Shown: one piece after another, positions 24,987 through 36,989 of the stretch
Layout: each line of letters starts with the position of its first letter
How positions within the stretch are numbered: position 1 is the stretch's first letter
Assembly (NCBI GenBank): GCA_013350335.1
Contig: CM023533.1
Span: forward strand, 33,598,170 to 33,662,169
Direction of reading: 5' to 3'
DNA length: 64,000 nt
Origin: Chimonanthus salicifolius
Taxonomy: Eukaryota > Streptophyta > Magnoliopsida > Laurales > Calycanthaceae
Program-made: the position numbers and the translations under genes
Notes under the pieces: generated by a model
Seen by the model: the letters and a program-made list of their open reading frames with translations, nothing else
What the model was told of the DNA's origin: nothing
Database searches by the model: none

Positions 24987-24988
<2 letters not shown>

Positions 24989-25024
<36 letters not shown>
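24989..25024 (+). repeat. (GA)n microsatellite in the 5' leader of epoxide hydrolase 1
   Basis: About 18 GA dinucleotides end directly at the ATG at 25025. The tract is therefore part of the 5' UTR if transcription starts upstream. Confidence 0.9.
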
Positions 25025-25029
<5 letters not shown>

Positions 25030-26250
25030 AGGAATCGAGCATAGGATGGTAGACGTGAACGGAATAAAGATGCACGTAGCAGAGAAAGGGAGTGGGCCAG
25101 CCGTCCTCCTCATCCACGGATTCCCGGAGCTCTGGTACTCTTGGCGCCATCAGATATTGGGTCTCGCCGCTCGTGGCTACCGAGCCATCGCTCCGGACAT
25201 GCGCGGCTACGGAGACACGGACGTCCCCCCTTCTCACACCAGTTACTCTGTCTTTCACCTCGTCGGCGACCTCGTCGCCCTCCTCGATGCACTCGCCCTT
25301 GACCAGGTACTGAATCCCCTCCGATTCCGAGTGAATCTTGGCTCTGCCAGAAGAGTAAGGATTACAGTTTGGGGAGCTCCCGATGTCTATGTTATCAGTT
25401 CTTCCTTTTGAAAATGAATGGTACTTATCTTGACTGATGATCCAGACCATTCATCTAGTAGTAGGACCCAATGCAATCCGGATGGCCACTTCAATTAACT
25501 AAAAGGGTCTCTCTCTCTCCCTTTGGTGATGGACAATCGTGATGACAACAATAAAAAGTTAGGGCTTTTTAAGAGTAGTTGATGTATAGGATAATGAAAT
25601 GGTCCCCTGTATCGTACACTTCGGCTGGAGGGAGGGTGATGAGGCTCTTTAAATGATCTTTCAGTATGATCAGATCAATTAAGCTAGATTTTTAAAATTT
25701 ATAAAGGTTAGATATTAAAAAATGATGAAAATTTGAGAGTTTTAAAAATATCGTATGATCAATCATGACATGGACAATATATTGGGAAAAAAGGATTATT
25801 CCTATAGCTGATATTATCCCATTTGTTGGGTCTTAATACTGTGCGACTTAGTGCTTGATAAACGTAAAGAGAAACTCTTTCATCTATTTATTGTGATTCC
25901 TTTAAATGATTCACAAAAGTTAATAATTTATAATAAAATTTAAAGTAACAAAATTTGATATAATTATTGTGAGAAAAATCTTACTTAGTCCTCATTATTT
26001 TTAATACATCCACTCAGACATTCTGAATTGACAAAATTAGGTAGATCATGATTTTAGGAGGCTAATCGCATCGATAGGTCAGTTGATAAGTTCTTTAGGA
26101 TTAGACTAGAGATCTTCAATCCATTTCAAGACCAAAAGGATTTCTTCTGGCCAAAATTTGTAACTCAGGTATTGTCAATTAAAAAATTGCCATTTTTTTT
26201 AAAAAAAAAAGTGAAAAGGAAACAAAAAGTAAAAGAAAGGTTGACCGGAA

Positions 26251-27014
26251 TTACTCACCCCGACCTGACCCGAATGGCGGACCGAATTACTCAATCCTCT
26301 CCGACCCGAATCTTTGACCCGAGTCAACCCAAGTGTTCTTCTATAACTTGGTGCACTTAGGTCGAGTCGAGTTACGTCACGTCGGGTCAGATTGATCTTA
26401 AATTTCTCAACCCAACCCGATCTGAATTTCTGACCCAAGTCAACCCGAGTGTTGTTTTATAACTTGGTGCACTTAGGTCGAGTCGAGTTACGTCAGGTTG
26501 GGTCGGATTGATCTTAAATTTTTCAACCCAACCCGACCTGAATTTCTGACCCGAGTCAACCCGAGTGCTGTTTTATAACTTGGTGCACTTAGGTCGAGTC
26601 GAGTTACGTCAGGTTGGGTCGGATTGATCTTAAATTTCTCAACCCAACCCGACCCGAATTTCTGACCTGAGTCAACCCGAGTGCTGTTTTATAACTTGGT
26701 GCACTTAGGTCGAGTCGAGTTACGTCAGGTCAGGTCGGATTGATCTTAAATTTATCAACCCAACCCGACCCGAATTTTTAACCTGAGTCAACCCGAGTGC
26801 TGTTTTATAACTTGGTGCACTTAGGTCGAGTCGGTTACGTCAGATTGGGTCGGATTGATCTTAAATTTCTCAACCCAAGCCGACTGAATTCCATACAGGT
26901 TTTTCTTTTCCCAACTCGACTCGACCCAAAATATACAAATACATAGCCCAAATCCACTGATTTCTCAGGTCGGGTCATGCAGGTCGGATTAAAACCCGAC
27001 CAAAGTTCACCCCT
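26251..27014. mobile_element. GGGTCGGGT-rich element E (in epoxide hydrolase 1 intron 1)
   Basis: The right end GTTCACCCCTA, reversed, reads TAGGGGTGAACTTTGGTCGG, matching the left end of element D. The left end is not clearly preserved. The interior consists mostly of a 116-bp tandem repeat. Confidence 0.45.
26300..26890. repeat. 116-bp tandem repeat, about five units
   Basis: The marker AACTTGGTGCACTTAGGTCG recurs at 26345, 26461, 26577, 26693 and 26809, exactly 116 bp apart each time. Units differ by scattered C/T and A/G changes. Each unit contains a GGGTCGGATT block and its rough complement. Confidence 0.9.
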
Positions 27015-28725
27015 AGGTTGTAGCATGTTCTTCTCCTTGGCTTTTTTCTACCTCATTTATACTATTTGGATTATATTGATTATGAATTATGGTAAACTAG
27101 ACAAGATAATTTCTGTTTTTTCTTTGGGGGGCGGGGGGTGAAGATGACAAGATAATATATGTTTTGTTTTGTGATTATGTTTTAGGGTTCTAGTGTATCT
27201 GGGAAGATACTTTCTATGTACTATACAGATGGTATAATTCAATAGAATGAAGACACCAATTTTTTGCTTTTCTCCATCATCTATCATATACTTTTTGAGG
27301 CCTTTTGGGGGACTTCGGGACTTCTTTGAATACACTTGGGGACCTATTGGGGGAACTTCGGAAATTGTTTTCCAACAGAACTTTGGAAAAGAACTTGAAA
27401 AACTTATGATTTTTTTTTCTTTTCTTTTAGTGTGCTTGGAAATTCATAAGATTGTTGTTTGGACTTTGGACCTTGGTCTTTGTCTTTTGGATTTGTTGTT
27501 AGAACCCTCATTGCTTCATACTAGATGCCATAAATGTACAAATTAACATTCTTTCAACTCCTTGCCTGTGAAACCTCCAGAGTTCAAAGAATTCACTATC
27601 TGCATTTTTTTTTGGATTGTTCTTGTGATTTTACTTTTTCAAAATTTTTCTGTATTTTTCCTGTTCCTTATTTCTCAGTTGCTTGGAGATGGAATTCTAG
27701 GTTTTTGTTGTTGGACACGATTGGGGTGCAGCTGTTGCGTGGTATTTTTGCCTGTTCCGGCCCGATAGAGTGAAGGCACTGGTTAACTTGAGTGTGACTT
27801 TCAGGCCACGACATCCTTCAAAGAAGCCAGTTGAGACAATGCGAGCACTACTTGGAGAAGAATACTACATTTGTAGATTCCAGGTTTTTCTTCCTTGTAG
27901 ATTATCACATCTTCTTGTTACCTCTGGTTCAGCCCCACAATACTATAACATGCACACGCATATTGATGATTTTGTATTCATGAAGAATTATTTATTTAGC
28001 TTTGTACTTAGAGTGGTGCAAAAACTGGAAACCACCTTGTATAAGGTATATAAAATACAGTTCTTCTAACATTCCTCTCCCAAATAATTATGAGAGCTGA
28101 TTGCTGGACAACAGAACTCTTAACAGTTCTGATCCAGCCCCAAAGCTTAGCAGAACAAATAGCTATGAGACTAACTTTAGTTGGTAGTTAGTGATGTTCA
28201 GAATCAAAAGTGTGTGCATAATGTATCTCAGTTTCCTTTGCTCTGACTGCTGTGTTTTTTTCCATGCATTACAGAAGTATTGTTTCATTTCTAGTAATAT
28301 ATATTTTTTTTTTTTTGAGCAGTCTGGTAATATGGTAAATGGTTACTTTGCAACAGGTTGGTCTTGTTTTCTTCATAGTTTCAAGATTATGATCCGAGTC
28401 ATGAAAATGAGCACATCAACGGGGAAAAGTATGGACTTAGACACTATGAAGAGGTAGATAAATGTAGCATGTTTGGAGAGAGATGTTTGGGGCTACCATT
28501 GAAAACATTCTCCACTGCTCTAAAGAAAGAAGACAGTTCCAATTGACTCAAAATGCTTCTGTCCAACCACTCCTTATTATAGTTCACATCAATACCATTC
28601 TTTCTTCATCTTTTTTGAGAGAATGGATGAAAAAATACCTTCCAATACTAGCGTCTCTTGTTTCACCTTGGCTGCCATTCATTCAAGACTTGCATCGCTT
28701 TGTGCTTCTCCATTCTCTGCCATTT

Positions 28726-28962
28726 GACAAATCTGACCATCTTCACCAGAATTTTCATCTCCCTAAAAACACAACCATTGATGCTTGAACTTCAACCTCC
28801 AACCTCACAAAGTGAAGATAACTCTCTATCTCTATCTATCTCTTGACAAATCTGACCATCTTCACCAGAATTTTCATCTCCCTAAAAACACAACCATTGA
28901 TGCTTGAACTTCAACCTCCAACCTCACAAAGTGAAGATAACTCTCTATGTCTATCTCTATCT
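28726..28962. repeat. 119-bp tandem duplication
   Basis: The segment starting GACAAATCTGACCATCTTCA and ending in a CTATCT tract occurs twice with 119-bp offset (28726 and 28845), almost identical. It lies within intron 2 of epoxide hydrolase 1. Confidence 0.85.
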
Positions 28963-29154
28963 ATCTCTCTCTCTCGTTATCTTATCATCATGAGTAGAAA
29001 CAAAGGATAGAGGTTTGTGGCAATAGACATACTTTGGACATCATTGGGCACCAACAAAGAAGAAAGCGTTGGAGAGTCCAGTTTTTACTTCAATATATTG
29101 GATGATGATCTTTTGCATTCTCCTAATATATTTGACCATGGATAGTTTTCTTTA

Positions 29155-29157
<3 letters not shown>

Positions 29158-29189
<32 letters not shown>
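29158..29189. repeat. (TA)n microsatellite
   Basis: About 16 TA units in epoxide hydrolase 1 intron 2, flanked on both sides by TTTGACCATGG. Confidence 0.9.
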
Positions 29190-29192
<3 letters not shown>

Positions 29193-32100
29193 ACCATGGG
29201 TAGAGATAGATTTAATCATGGAAGTGCAGATTGCACCTCATTTAGTAGTGGGTTCAAGGATTTGGACTGATATATCAATTTGATTATTTGAGTTATCCGT
29301 TTGTGGAGTAAACATGTGGGCATAAATCCATCCAGTTTAAATTTTATTTTTTTTTGAAAAAAGCTTCCAAAAAATTAGTTAAAAATAAATAGGAATTAAA
29401 CAGGTCGGCTTGGACTTCATAATTTTAAATGAACGGGCTCGATCTTCTACCTTCAAAAGCCCGATGGGTTTCGGAAAGGTTCAAGCTTTCATAGGCAAGG
29501 CCCGGCTCATGAGCATGCCTAATTTTTCTCCACTTCCTTTTTCTTCCTTTCTTTCCCCTCTAATTTACAGTCCATTTTTTGCCTTTTTTTCATCCAATTC
29601 CTAATCCCAACCCACCCAAGATCCAACCTCACCATCAACCATCAAAACTTGACCAAGACCCGATTCATACATACGTCCATATAGGTCCATATGACCGTAG
29701 AGAAGGCCCCATTTTGGCATCATTTTACCATATTTTTTGTCCTAACCCATGGTTACCAATTCTTGATGCATAGATCTAACCCTAGTTTGTTGTTTGAGGC
29801 TTTGAGCATATTCAAGACCTATCTTTTTGTTCAAAATATAAAAGAATAGTTAACCTTAATCCCTTTTGACAAACTTCATGAGGTCTGAATAGCCTAATTT
29901 CAACTTTTGAATGAGTGATTTTAAATTTAGAGGGCCTAGTACTAGGATTAGCAAGATCCAATTATTCTTTTGAGGATTTTGCACAAGAGGCCAGCTGGAA
30001 ACCCATGAGAGCATTTTGTGTTGGTACCATCTTTCCTTCCAAAAGCTCTTTGATTCATTATGAGTGTGAGTTTGCACATTATTTGTTTTATTCTTTGTTA
30101 ATAGTAATTTATCTCTTTAATATATCGTTTGCAATTCATGGATAGAGGTTGTCATTTTAGGCTTTATTGCACACTTCTGACCTCAGTCCGTCCCTCATCT
30201 CCGATATCTGTCTGTCGCTGGGTTGTCTCCTTTTGCTGGCCCATTTTCACCATCCTCACCATCTTTTTTATTTTCTGATCCCTACTTCAAAGCTGAAGAT
30301 TCCCTGTCACTTGCTACCCACCCGACCAGTGTGCCTCTCATCTCTCCTCTAGATTTCTTACCCTTTTCTTTATCCCTTGGATCATTCTTATTTCTTTTTG
30401 GGCTTTCATCAATGGATGGGGTTCAAGACCTCTCCCCATCAACCCACCCAACCGCAACCACCCAAAAGAAAAAAAAAAAAAGAGCTCAATTGTGGTAGTA
30501 CCTTTTTGTGATCACATGGACTGTTTGGTAGGAGTGAAATAGTAAAGTGTTTGAAGACAAAGCATCATCCCTTATCTGTATATTGGAAACATGTAATTCA
30601 AGTATCATTTACTTTGACTTTGGCATTGGCAGCACAACAGTTTATATGCTATTCAAAACATCATTTCAAAGTTAGAGGGTCCTCCTTTTCATGATTGATC
30701 TTGGTTCTATTTCCCTCTCATTGCAATCAGGTAGATCTCACCTGTGGATTTGCTTAGTAAAATTCAGTTTATTCTTTTCTCAATAAAATTTCTTCATTGT
30801 TATCACTAAACACACACATGCATGTGCACGCGCACACAGAATTCTTTGAAGCGCCCTTGTGTGCTCAATTGTCCATGTAAGCTCCACTAGTGATCTTTCA
30901 TGTTTCCTTGTAATGTATTGAGTTGCCAACTAAGTATTTTCCTCCATTCATGATAGTATGGATGCTTTTAATGATTGGCTAATAGAGGTTAACCATTATT
31001 TTCTTGTTAACATGTGAAGCTTATTTGTTGAACCAGTTCATTACATTGGATTCGTTGACTTATTGAAAGCCTTTTAGGTTTGTTACCACCTTCAATAGTA
31101 AAATTCTAAAGGAATGTGCACATCTTGAAAAGTCTTGTGAAATATCCAAGAAAAAGGAGAAGTCCATTTCAAAGTTTGTTCCCTTTCATCATGGCTTTTA
31201 CTTTCTTATATAACTAAATCCTTGTTTTAAATATTCCTCTTGTTAATTGTGACTACTTATCGGGACTAGGTTGCACACTGTTTCTGTATGTTTGTTCTTT
31301 TTTATTTTCTTCTTAAGAGAGCATTTGTTTACCTCTCAAAGCAATGTTGTTGTTCACATAGTTCTTACATTTTCACATCTAGTCTTCTCATCTAATATAA
31401 ATTTTGCTTTATTAGGAACCTGGAGTAGCTGAAGCTGATTTTGCATGCGTAGATACTGCTAGAATATTAAAGAAATTTCTCACATATCGACGTCCAGGTC
31501 CTTTTATGATGCCTAAAAGTGGCCTTGGAGGTTCTCGTGATACTGAGGTTATCTTGCCACCCTGGTTGTCAGAAGAGGACATAAATTATTATACCATCAA
31601 ATTTACGAAGACAGGCTTTACTGGAGGACTGAACTACTACCGAGCTTTAGACCTGTATGTCATCTGAAGACTTTGATTTTGTGAAAATGAGGTTGCATTT
31701 GGTGCAGTGGGTTGTGGAAAGTTTCTCATTGTTTTCAGGGTACTGCCAGTAGAAAATTCCTGAAAATCTGCATATAAATTTCTTGGCTCACAAAATATCA
31801 AGGAACACAACATAGCGTACTACATTTTAACTATGCAGTAAAACAATTCTTCCATTTGCTGTGGTAAGCTATTTAAGTAGTAAAGCACAAAATAACATCA
31901 CTTAAACTTTGAATTCGTTATTGGGATAGCCCCTGAAGTTCCACAGTGCTGCTCCTAGTGCTAGAATTGTCTCATTGATTTTCTCCTTTTTTGTCTGATT
32001 TTCATTTCTAGTTGTATTTTACATCTGCAGAAATTGGGAGCTCACAGCACCATGGACGGGGGTTCAAGTGAAAGTACCCGTCAAGTTTATTGTGGGAGAC

Positions 32101-33119
32101 TTGGACCTGACTTACAACACTCTTGGTGCCAAGGATTACATACATAACGGTGGCTTCAAGAAGATGTTCCATTTCTCCAGGATGTAGTCGTAATGGAAGG
32201 AGTGGGACACTTCATCAACCAGGAAAAGCCGGAGGAGATCAACAGGTCACATCCATGACTTCATCCATAAATTCTAATAATTTACTCACTCTGCTCATTC
32301 CCAGGTTTCACAAATAAATCTCCAACTTTTAACTGGCTTCCTGCATGAGATATTAAACTTTTATCAAGTGCATGTATATAATAATCAATCTCAGTTTGAA
32401 GCTTCAAAACCATAATAATTTATGGGTATAATCATATCATATATTACTCGTTGTATCACCTGCAACTATAAATGAAATCTTTAATTTTCTGGATATTAAA
32501 AGTTCTCATACATGGAGATTCAAAGTTGCCAAACGCCCACTAAATTTTATTTTGCACATGAAGAATTAGAGAGAGGAATTGGCTGTCATCAATCATCAAT
32601 ACATATTTGTTATGTGCCTGGTGCGGCTCAGCTTGGGGTCCGAGCATTGGGTTGGGCTAGGGATTGAATCCCGGAAGAGGCAACCTATGGAAAAGCCGAA
32701 AAGGTTATTTGGTTTGAAGAGCCGCCATATAGTGGGCTATCCGCATGTTGGCACGGAAGCATGGTGCTCTATTATATGTCTGGTGAGGTCCCACCTGAGG
32801 TATGGGCTTCACGTTAAACTAGCCTAATACAGGAAATATTGTAATTTGAAAGGTTCTAATTGCAACATATGGCCTCGTAAACAATGAAGGAAATGTCCAA
32901 AAACATAATGAAGTGTTGAAATTCAGAAAGAGTGTACACTATTGTCTCACTACTTGTACTTGTTCCATCGCCAACCCATCTATTTAGAAACTAGTGAGAC
33001 AAAACCAGTGTCTGTGACTGTTGTTTGGCCACCCCCAAATAAACAGAGAATCCCTTATCTCGTCCTTTTTCTTTTCTTTCTTCCTTGATGATAATAATAT
33101 AATTATTATATGACTGACC

Positions 33120-33816
33120 ATATAGGCATCACTCTTTTCTTTCAGGAGACGTTGCTTTTCAGTTTTTAGGTGTGAAATTATCATTTTATCCTTCCTGTAT
33201 TTTGATAGTCCGAACGAACATCCAGTTCATTGTGTATTCATTCGGACGATTAGAATATCCGAACGAACGATTCCATGTAAAATGGAATTGTCTGAACGAA
33301 TGGGCTTGTAGAGAAGGATTTTCAAAAGAGGCGATTTATCGATCGATTTTTACAAACAAGTTTTCAAAATTCATTTACTTTGAATTTTATGAACTCCGAG
33401 ACTGATTTTAAGTAAAAATAATAGTTTTAGGACTTAAAAAATCGTGTCCAAAGAATTAAGGGAAAATGGTCTTTCTTCTTAATTATTTGGATATGATTTT
33501 TGAAGCAAAAGACTATACTCTTTTCACTTAAAATTAGTCTCAGAGTTCATAAAATTCAGAGTAGATAATTTTGATACCTTATTTGTAAAATTGGTTTAGA
33601 AATGACTTCTTTTGAAAATCTTTCTCCACAAGTCCATTAGTTCGGACGATTCCATTTTACATGGAATCGTTCATTTGGACGTTCTAATCGTCTGAATGAA
33701 CACATAATGAACTGGTTGTTCATTCGGACTATCAAAATACTGAAGGATAAAATGGTAATTTCATACCTAAAAATGAAAAGCGGTGTCTCCTGACATAAAA
33801 GTGTAGTGTCTATATA
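33120..33816. mobile_element. Long palindromic (snapback) element, ~0.7 kb
   Basis: The two halves are imperfect reverse complements over about 300 bp each. Marker pairs: TTTCAGGAGAC / GTCTCCTGACA, GGTGTGAAATTATCATTTTA / TAAAATGGTAATTTCATACC, ATTCCATGTAAAATGGAAT / ATTCCATTTTACATGGAAT, CATTCGGACGATTAGAATAT / ACGTTCTAATCGTCTGAATG. Only a short central spacer near 33,470 remains. Short frames in both halves are mirror images and not genes. I saw no clear target duplication. Confidence 0.75.
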
Positions 33817-34462
33817 GCTAGCCTTATTATCTTCTTTTGTGCTAAGCCAGAGTCGAGCTCTCATAAGCATGAAAAACTTAGAGAGATGAATGGGTTAAGA
33901 GGCTATTGATTGATCAGACCTCATCCAATTTCTCCTCTAATGTCGTCACGAGACACAAAATTTTCAAAAAAAATCAATTCGAAGTTTGAATTTTTAGTTT
34001 GGCTATAAAATTTAAACTAAAACATTTGAAGAAATAATTTTTAGTTTGGACTCTTCTTTGTCATCGTTAAGGCACACTAAGTAAAGAGAGAGAGAGAGTT
34101 AGATGGTCCATATAACAAAGTGGACCTAAAAGAAGATGACATGTCCCATTTGGGTCGGGTCCAGCTGGCCTAATGATTTTTCAATATTATTAATTTCGTG
34201 GGTTGTCATTAATTATATTGATTACTGAACCCTTTCTAGGTAAAGTGAGATGTCCATGTACATGTATGAACACAGAACACATGCGATTCATGTGTAATTT
34301 CTAAGATGGGATTAATGGATCATTGATATCTCTGTCATTTTTCTCTTATTTTATTTTATTTTTACTTTCAAACTAATAATTAATTGTCTTGTAAAATCTA
34401 CACTAGTAAAAAAAAAGAGGAAGAGCATACACCATTTGAACAAGTTAGCCAAAAAAACCCAC

Positions 34463-34619
34463 ATGGTTTAGTTCAACTGGTTGCCTCCTGTCTCAGGTAG
34501 TGGGAGGTTGCGGGTTTCGAGTCTCCATGGCCTAATCTTGGTGTGTCCTAAGGGTAGTGGGCTCACTAGTGAAAGTTTTATGCTGGGTATCCTATATTTT
34601 TTCATACGTAAATTCAAAA
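34463..34619 (+). mobile_element. SINE-1 (tRNA-derived) copy
   Basis: The A-box-like TTTAGTTCAACTGG is followed by the B-box-like GAGGTTGCGGGTTTCGAG, then the family body ending ATACGTAAATTCAAAAG. Confidence 0.7.
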
Positions 34620-34858
34620 GTTAGCAAAAAAACTATAAGTATATATTAAAAAAAGAGTCTATTGCCTTGCAATCATCTCTATTTCTTGTTTTATGATTCA
34701 TGAATTATATTTTAGAGAATAGGATAATGGGTTGGACACCCTTTGACTAGAGTTTGACTCATTAAAACTATAGAGCCCTAAAATGTGGCCCAACCTCAGT
34801 TGTATGGCCTATTTGACCCGTTTGACCTGTCCAATTACTAAATTATTGGGTCTAGCCC

Positions 34859-35168
34859 AGGGATCAAAATCTCGGTCGATATTGTGCGTATCGGCCGATA
34901 TGCATAGTATCGACTAGAGATAAAAAAAAATCGGCTCAATATCGGTCGATTTTTATTTTTTATTTAAAAAAATAACAAATATTGGTGTGGGCCCTGTCAA
35001 TATCTTGGCTGATATTCATATTTTTAAACTTTTTTTTAAAAAAACAGCCTTTTTATTTTTTTTAATGAATTTTTTCAAAAAAAAAACCACCGAGATTTAA
35101 AAAAAACAAAATTGAGGAGAGAGAAAAATCTCGGCCGAGATGAAATATCTCAGCCAAATTTCACCCCT
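34859..35168. mobile_element. MULE-like MITE, ATCGGCCGAT family, copy 6
   Basis: 310 bp with ends AGGGATCAAAATCTCGG and CCAAATTTCACCCCT. The 10-mer GGTCTAGCCC flanks both sides (34849-34858 and 35169-35178). The core is a long A/T tract with internal symmetry. Confidence 0.8.
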
Positions 35169-35701
35169 GGTCTAGCCCAAGTAAGACTTGGATCATAGTC
35201 TAACCCATTGACACCCTCAGGAGAATGCATCCAACTGTGCTAGTTTTAATGAGGGTCTTCATTACTTAAATCCTTCTAAATGGAGCTATGTTTATTCCAT
35301 CCAACTACAGGTATATTTGGTATGTCACTTTCAGAATGGAAATAATTTCTCAATTTCAAATGATTAAAAAGGGCATAAAAAATAAAAATCAAAGTTATTT
35401 TTAAATATTTTTTTTCTCAAAACCATTTTTCCTACTAAACGCTGTAACTTTTATGAAATCATTCTTATTCTGATTGACATTTTATGATTCTACATACTAA
35501 TAGGACCTAAATTTCTCACTAAATGGTGGGGCTTAAAAATCATATTAATTGACTATATATTGGTAAAGTATTTCTTGATGGTGTAAGATATTAATCACAA
35601 ATTCACCCACTAACATGTCTCTTCAAGAGACGAAATGAAGCTCAATTGGATGCCTCCCGCCTCAAAAAGTGAGATGTTGCAGGTTCGAACCTCCATTGTC
35701 T

Positions 35702-36461
35702 CAGGGTTTCGAAATATCGGCCGATATATATATCGGTTTCAGAGTGCTTCATATCAGCCGATATCTTATCGTATCGGCCGTATTATATCGGCCGATATCA
35801 AAATATCGGCCGATATTTTAAAAAAAAAGAGAAGGAAAGAGAAAAATATCGGCCGATACCGATTTTTGTTGTAACGACCCGACCCACATACAGGGCTTAA
35901 GGCAAGACTCAGCAAGAAATTGTCCGCTCTGGGCCTCGCACACATCTAGCCCGCAAGGTTTTGCCTTTGGGCCCGGGCCCATCTGGCCCGGCCCAAAACG
36001 CGTCTTGCTAATTAAATGGGCTTGGCCTCTTATATATCCCCATTTCTCTCCCTTCCTAACCTATGTGGGACTCCCCACATTGGCTGGGCAAGGGTTTCAC
36101 AATCACCCCCATTAAGCCTCGAGCGGCCCCCGGCTCGACCCGACTTAGCTCAACAACACCAGGGAAGGAGGAAAGGCCCACATAGTCCGAGAGTTGAACT
36201 GAGGCTCTGATACTATTTTTGTAACGACCCGACCCGAAATACAGGGTTTAGGGCTTGACTCAATGTGATATTATCTGCTTTGGGCTTCGCACACAGCTCA
36301 AGCCAGCACGGTTTTGTTTTTGGGCCCAGGCCCAAAAGGCCTCACACATGGCCAAGGGGGGTACACCACTTAAAACCCCTTCTCTTTTCTCTTCCCAAAC
36401 CGATGTGGGACACTTTCCCACATTGGTTTGGGAAGGAGGTGGGTATCACATTTGTACCCCT
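35702..36461. mobile_element. MULE-like MITE, ATCGGCCGAT family, copy 7, interrupted by a TRIM
   Basis: The left end is CAGGGTTTCGAAATATCGG. The right end, found only beyond the TRIM, is TTTGTACCCCT. Flanks CCATTGTCT (35693-35701) and GCATTGCCT (36462-36470) match at 7 of 9. Without the 581-bp TRIM and its 5-bp duplication the MITE is about 174 bp, close to the 171-174 bp copies 1 and 4. Confidence 0.75.
35870..36450 (-). mobile_element. Complete TRIM (terminal-repeat retrotransposon in miniature)
   Basis: Two LTRs of 232 and 231 bp (35870-36101 and 36220-36450). On the minus strand each begins TGTGAAACCC or TGTGATACCC and ends GGGTCGTTACA, so TG...CA termini. The 118-bp interior carries, next to the 5' LTR, AAAATAGTATCAGAGCC (tRNA-Met primer-binding site with one change). 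Next to the 3' LTR it carries a purine tract around AATGGGGGTGATT. The 5-bp target duplication TTTGT lies at 35865-35869 and 36451-36455. There is no coding capacity; it would need enzymes in trans. Confidence 0.9.
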
Positions 36462-36989
36462 GCATTGCCTAACTTTGGTGTATCGTATGGATAGTATTCC
36501 ACAATTTCTCACACATAAATTCAAAAAAATAAAAATTTGATTTAAAAATGGATATATACTGAAGAGATATTTAGATCAATAATGGAGGTTAGTATGATTC
36601 TATGCATGCAGTGGCATGAATTGATTGGATTCTTTTGTCCAGTCATGAAAAAAAAATAAAGAAAATATATATAAAGATAAAAGGACAGAAAAAAGATGTA
36701 TGGAGAGACAGAGTGGGCCAAGCATTTCCACAAACTGGACAATGATAACACTTTTATCATTGCTCTCTATCTTTTCATATTTTTAAATATCAAAATCCAT
36801 TTTAAAACAATGAGCACTTGCTAAGATGAAAAAGAAGTTTACCTTTCATATAAGGATGATTCTTGGAATAAATTATAGAGGTAATGATAGAAGGTTCTTA
36901 CTTTGATTTTGTTTAAAAAATTTGAAGAGATGTTACCTTTATCTTAAAATATACCTTTTTATATATTTATATTGTTATGCAAGATATAA

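Larger units (their letters stand above)
25025..32277 (+). pseudogene. Epoxide hydrolase 1 (alpha/beta hydrolase), frameshifted in last exon
   Basis: Plant soluble epoxide hydrolase, which converts fatty-acid epoxides to diols. Exons: 25025-25306, 27701-27883, 31416-31654, and 32031 onward; introns are GT-AG. Visible motifs: HGFPE oxyanion-hole motif, nucleophile Asp in VVGHDWGA (residue about 101), cap tyrosines in YYICRFQ and GGLNYYRAL, acid in VGDLDLTY. The homologous frame is lost near 32164, where a G seems missing in AAGAAGATGTTCC. Translation then stops at 32185-32187 after about 286 residues instead of about 317. The catalytic His (in GVGHFINQEKPEE) is readable only in the shifted frame. 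A second indel (extra T near 32247) precedes the expected end HDFIHKF. Either a decayed gene or two base-level assembly errors. Confidence 0.8.
35636..36535 (+). mobile_element. SINE-1 split by a nested insertion
   Basis: The 5' part (35636-35701: AGCTCAATTGG, then GTTGCAGGTTCGAAC) and the 3' part (36462-36535: GCATTGCCTAACTTTGGTG ... CACATAAATTCAAAAAAAT) join to one SINE-1. Between them lies the MITE at 35702-36461. The sequence CCATTGTCT / GCATTGCCT duplicated at the junction corresponds to the SINE's own CCATGGCCT. Confidence 0.75.

Noticed and set aside
24968..25450. 160-codon minus-strand frame opposite epoxide hydrolase exon 1
   Set aside because: Antisense shadow of a GC-rich conserved exon; it ends in a Ser-Leu run encoded by the GA microsatellite.
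28483..28846. Possible exon in epoxide hydrolase 1 intron 2
   Set aside because: It overlaps a 119-bp tandem duplication. The conserved exon order of copy 2 has no exon here, and the frame does not continue the hydrolase.
33172..33870. Mirror-image frames on both strands (NERFHVKWN...)
   Set aside because: The similarity comes from the two arms of the palindromic element, not from duplicated genes.
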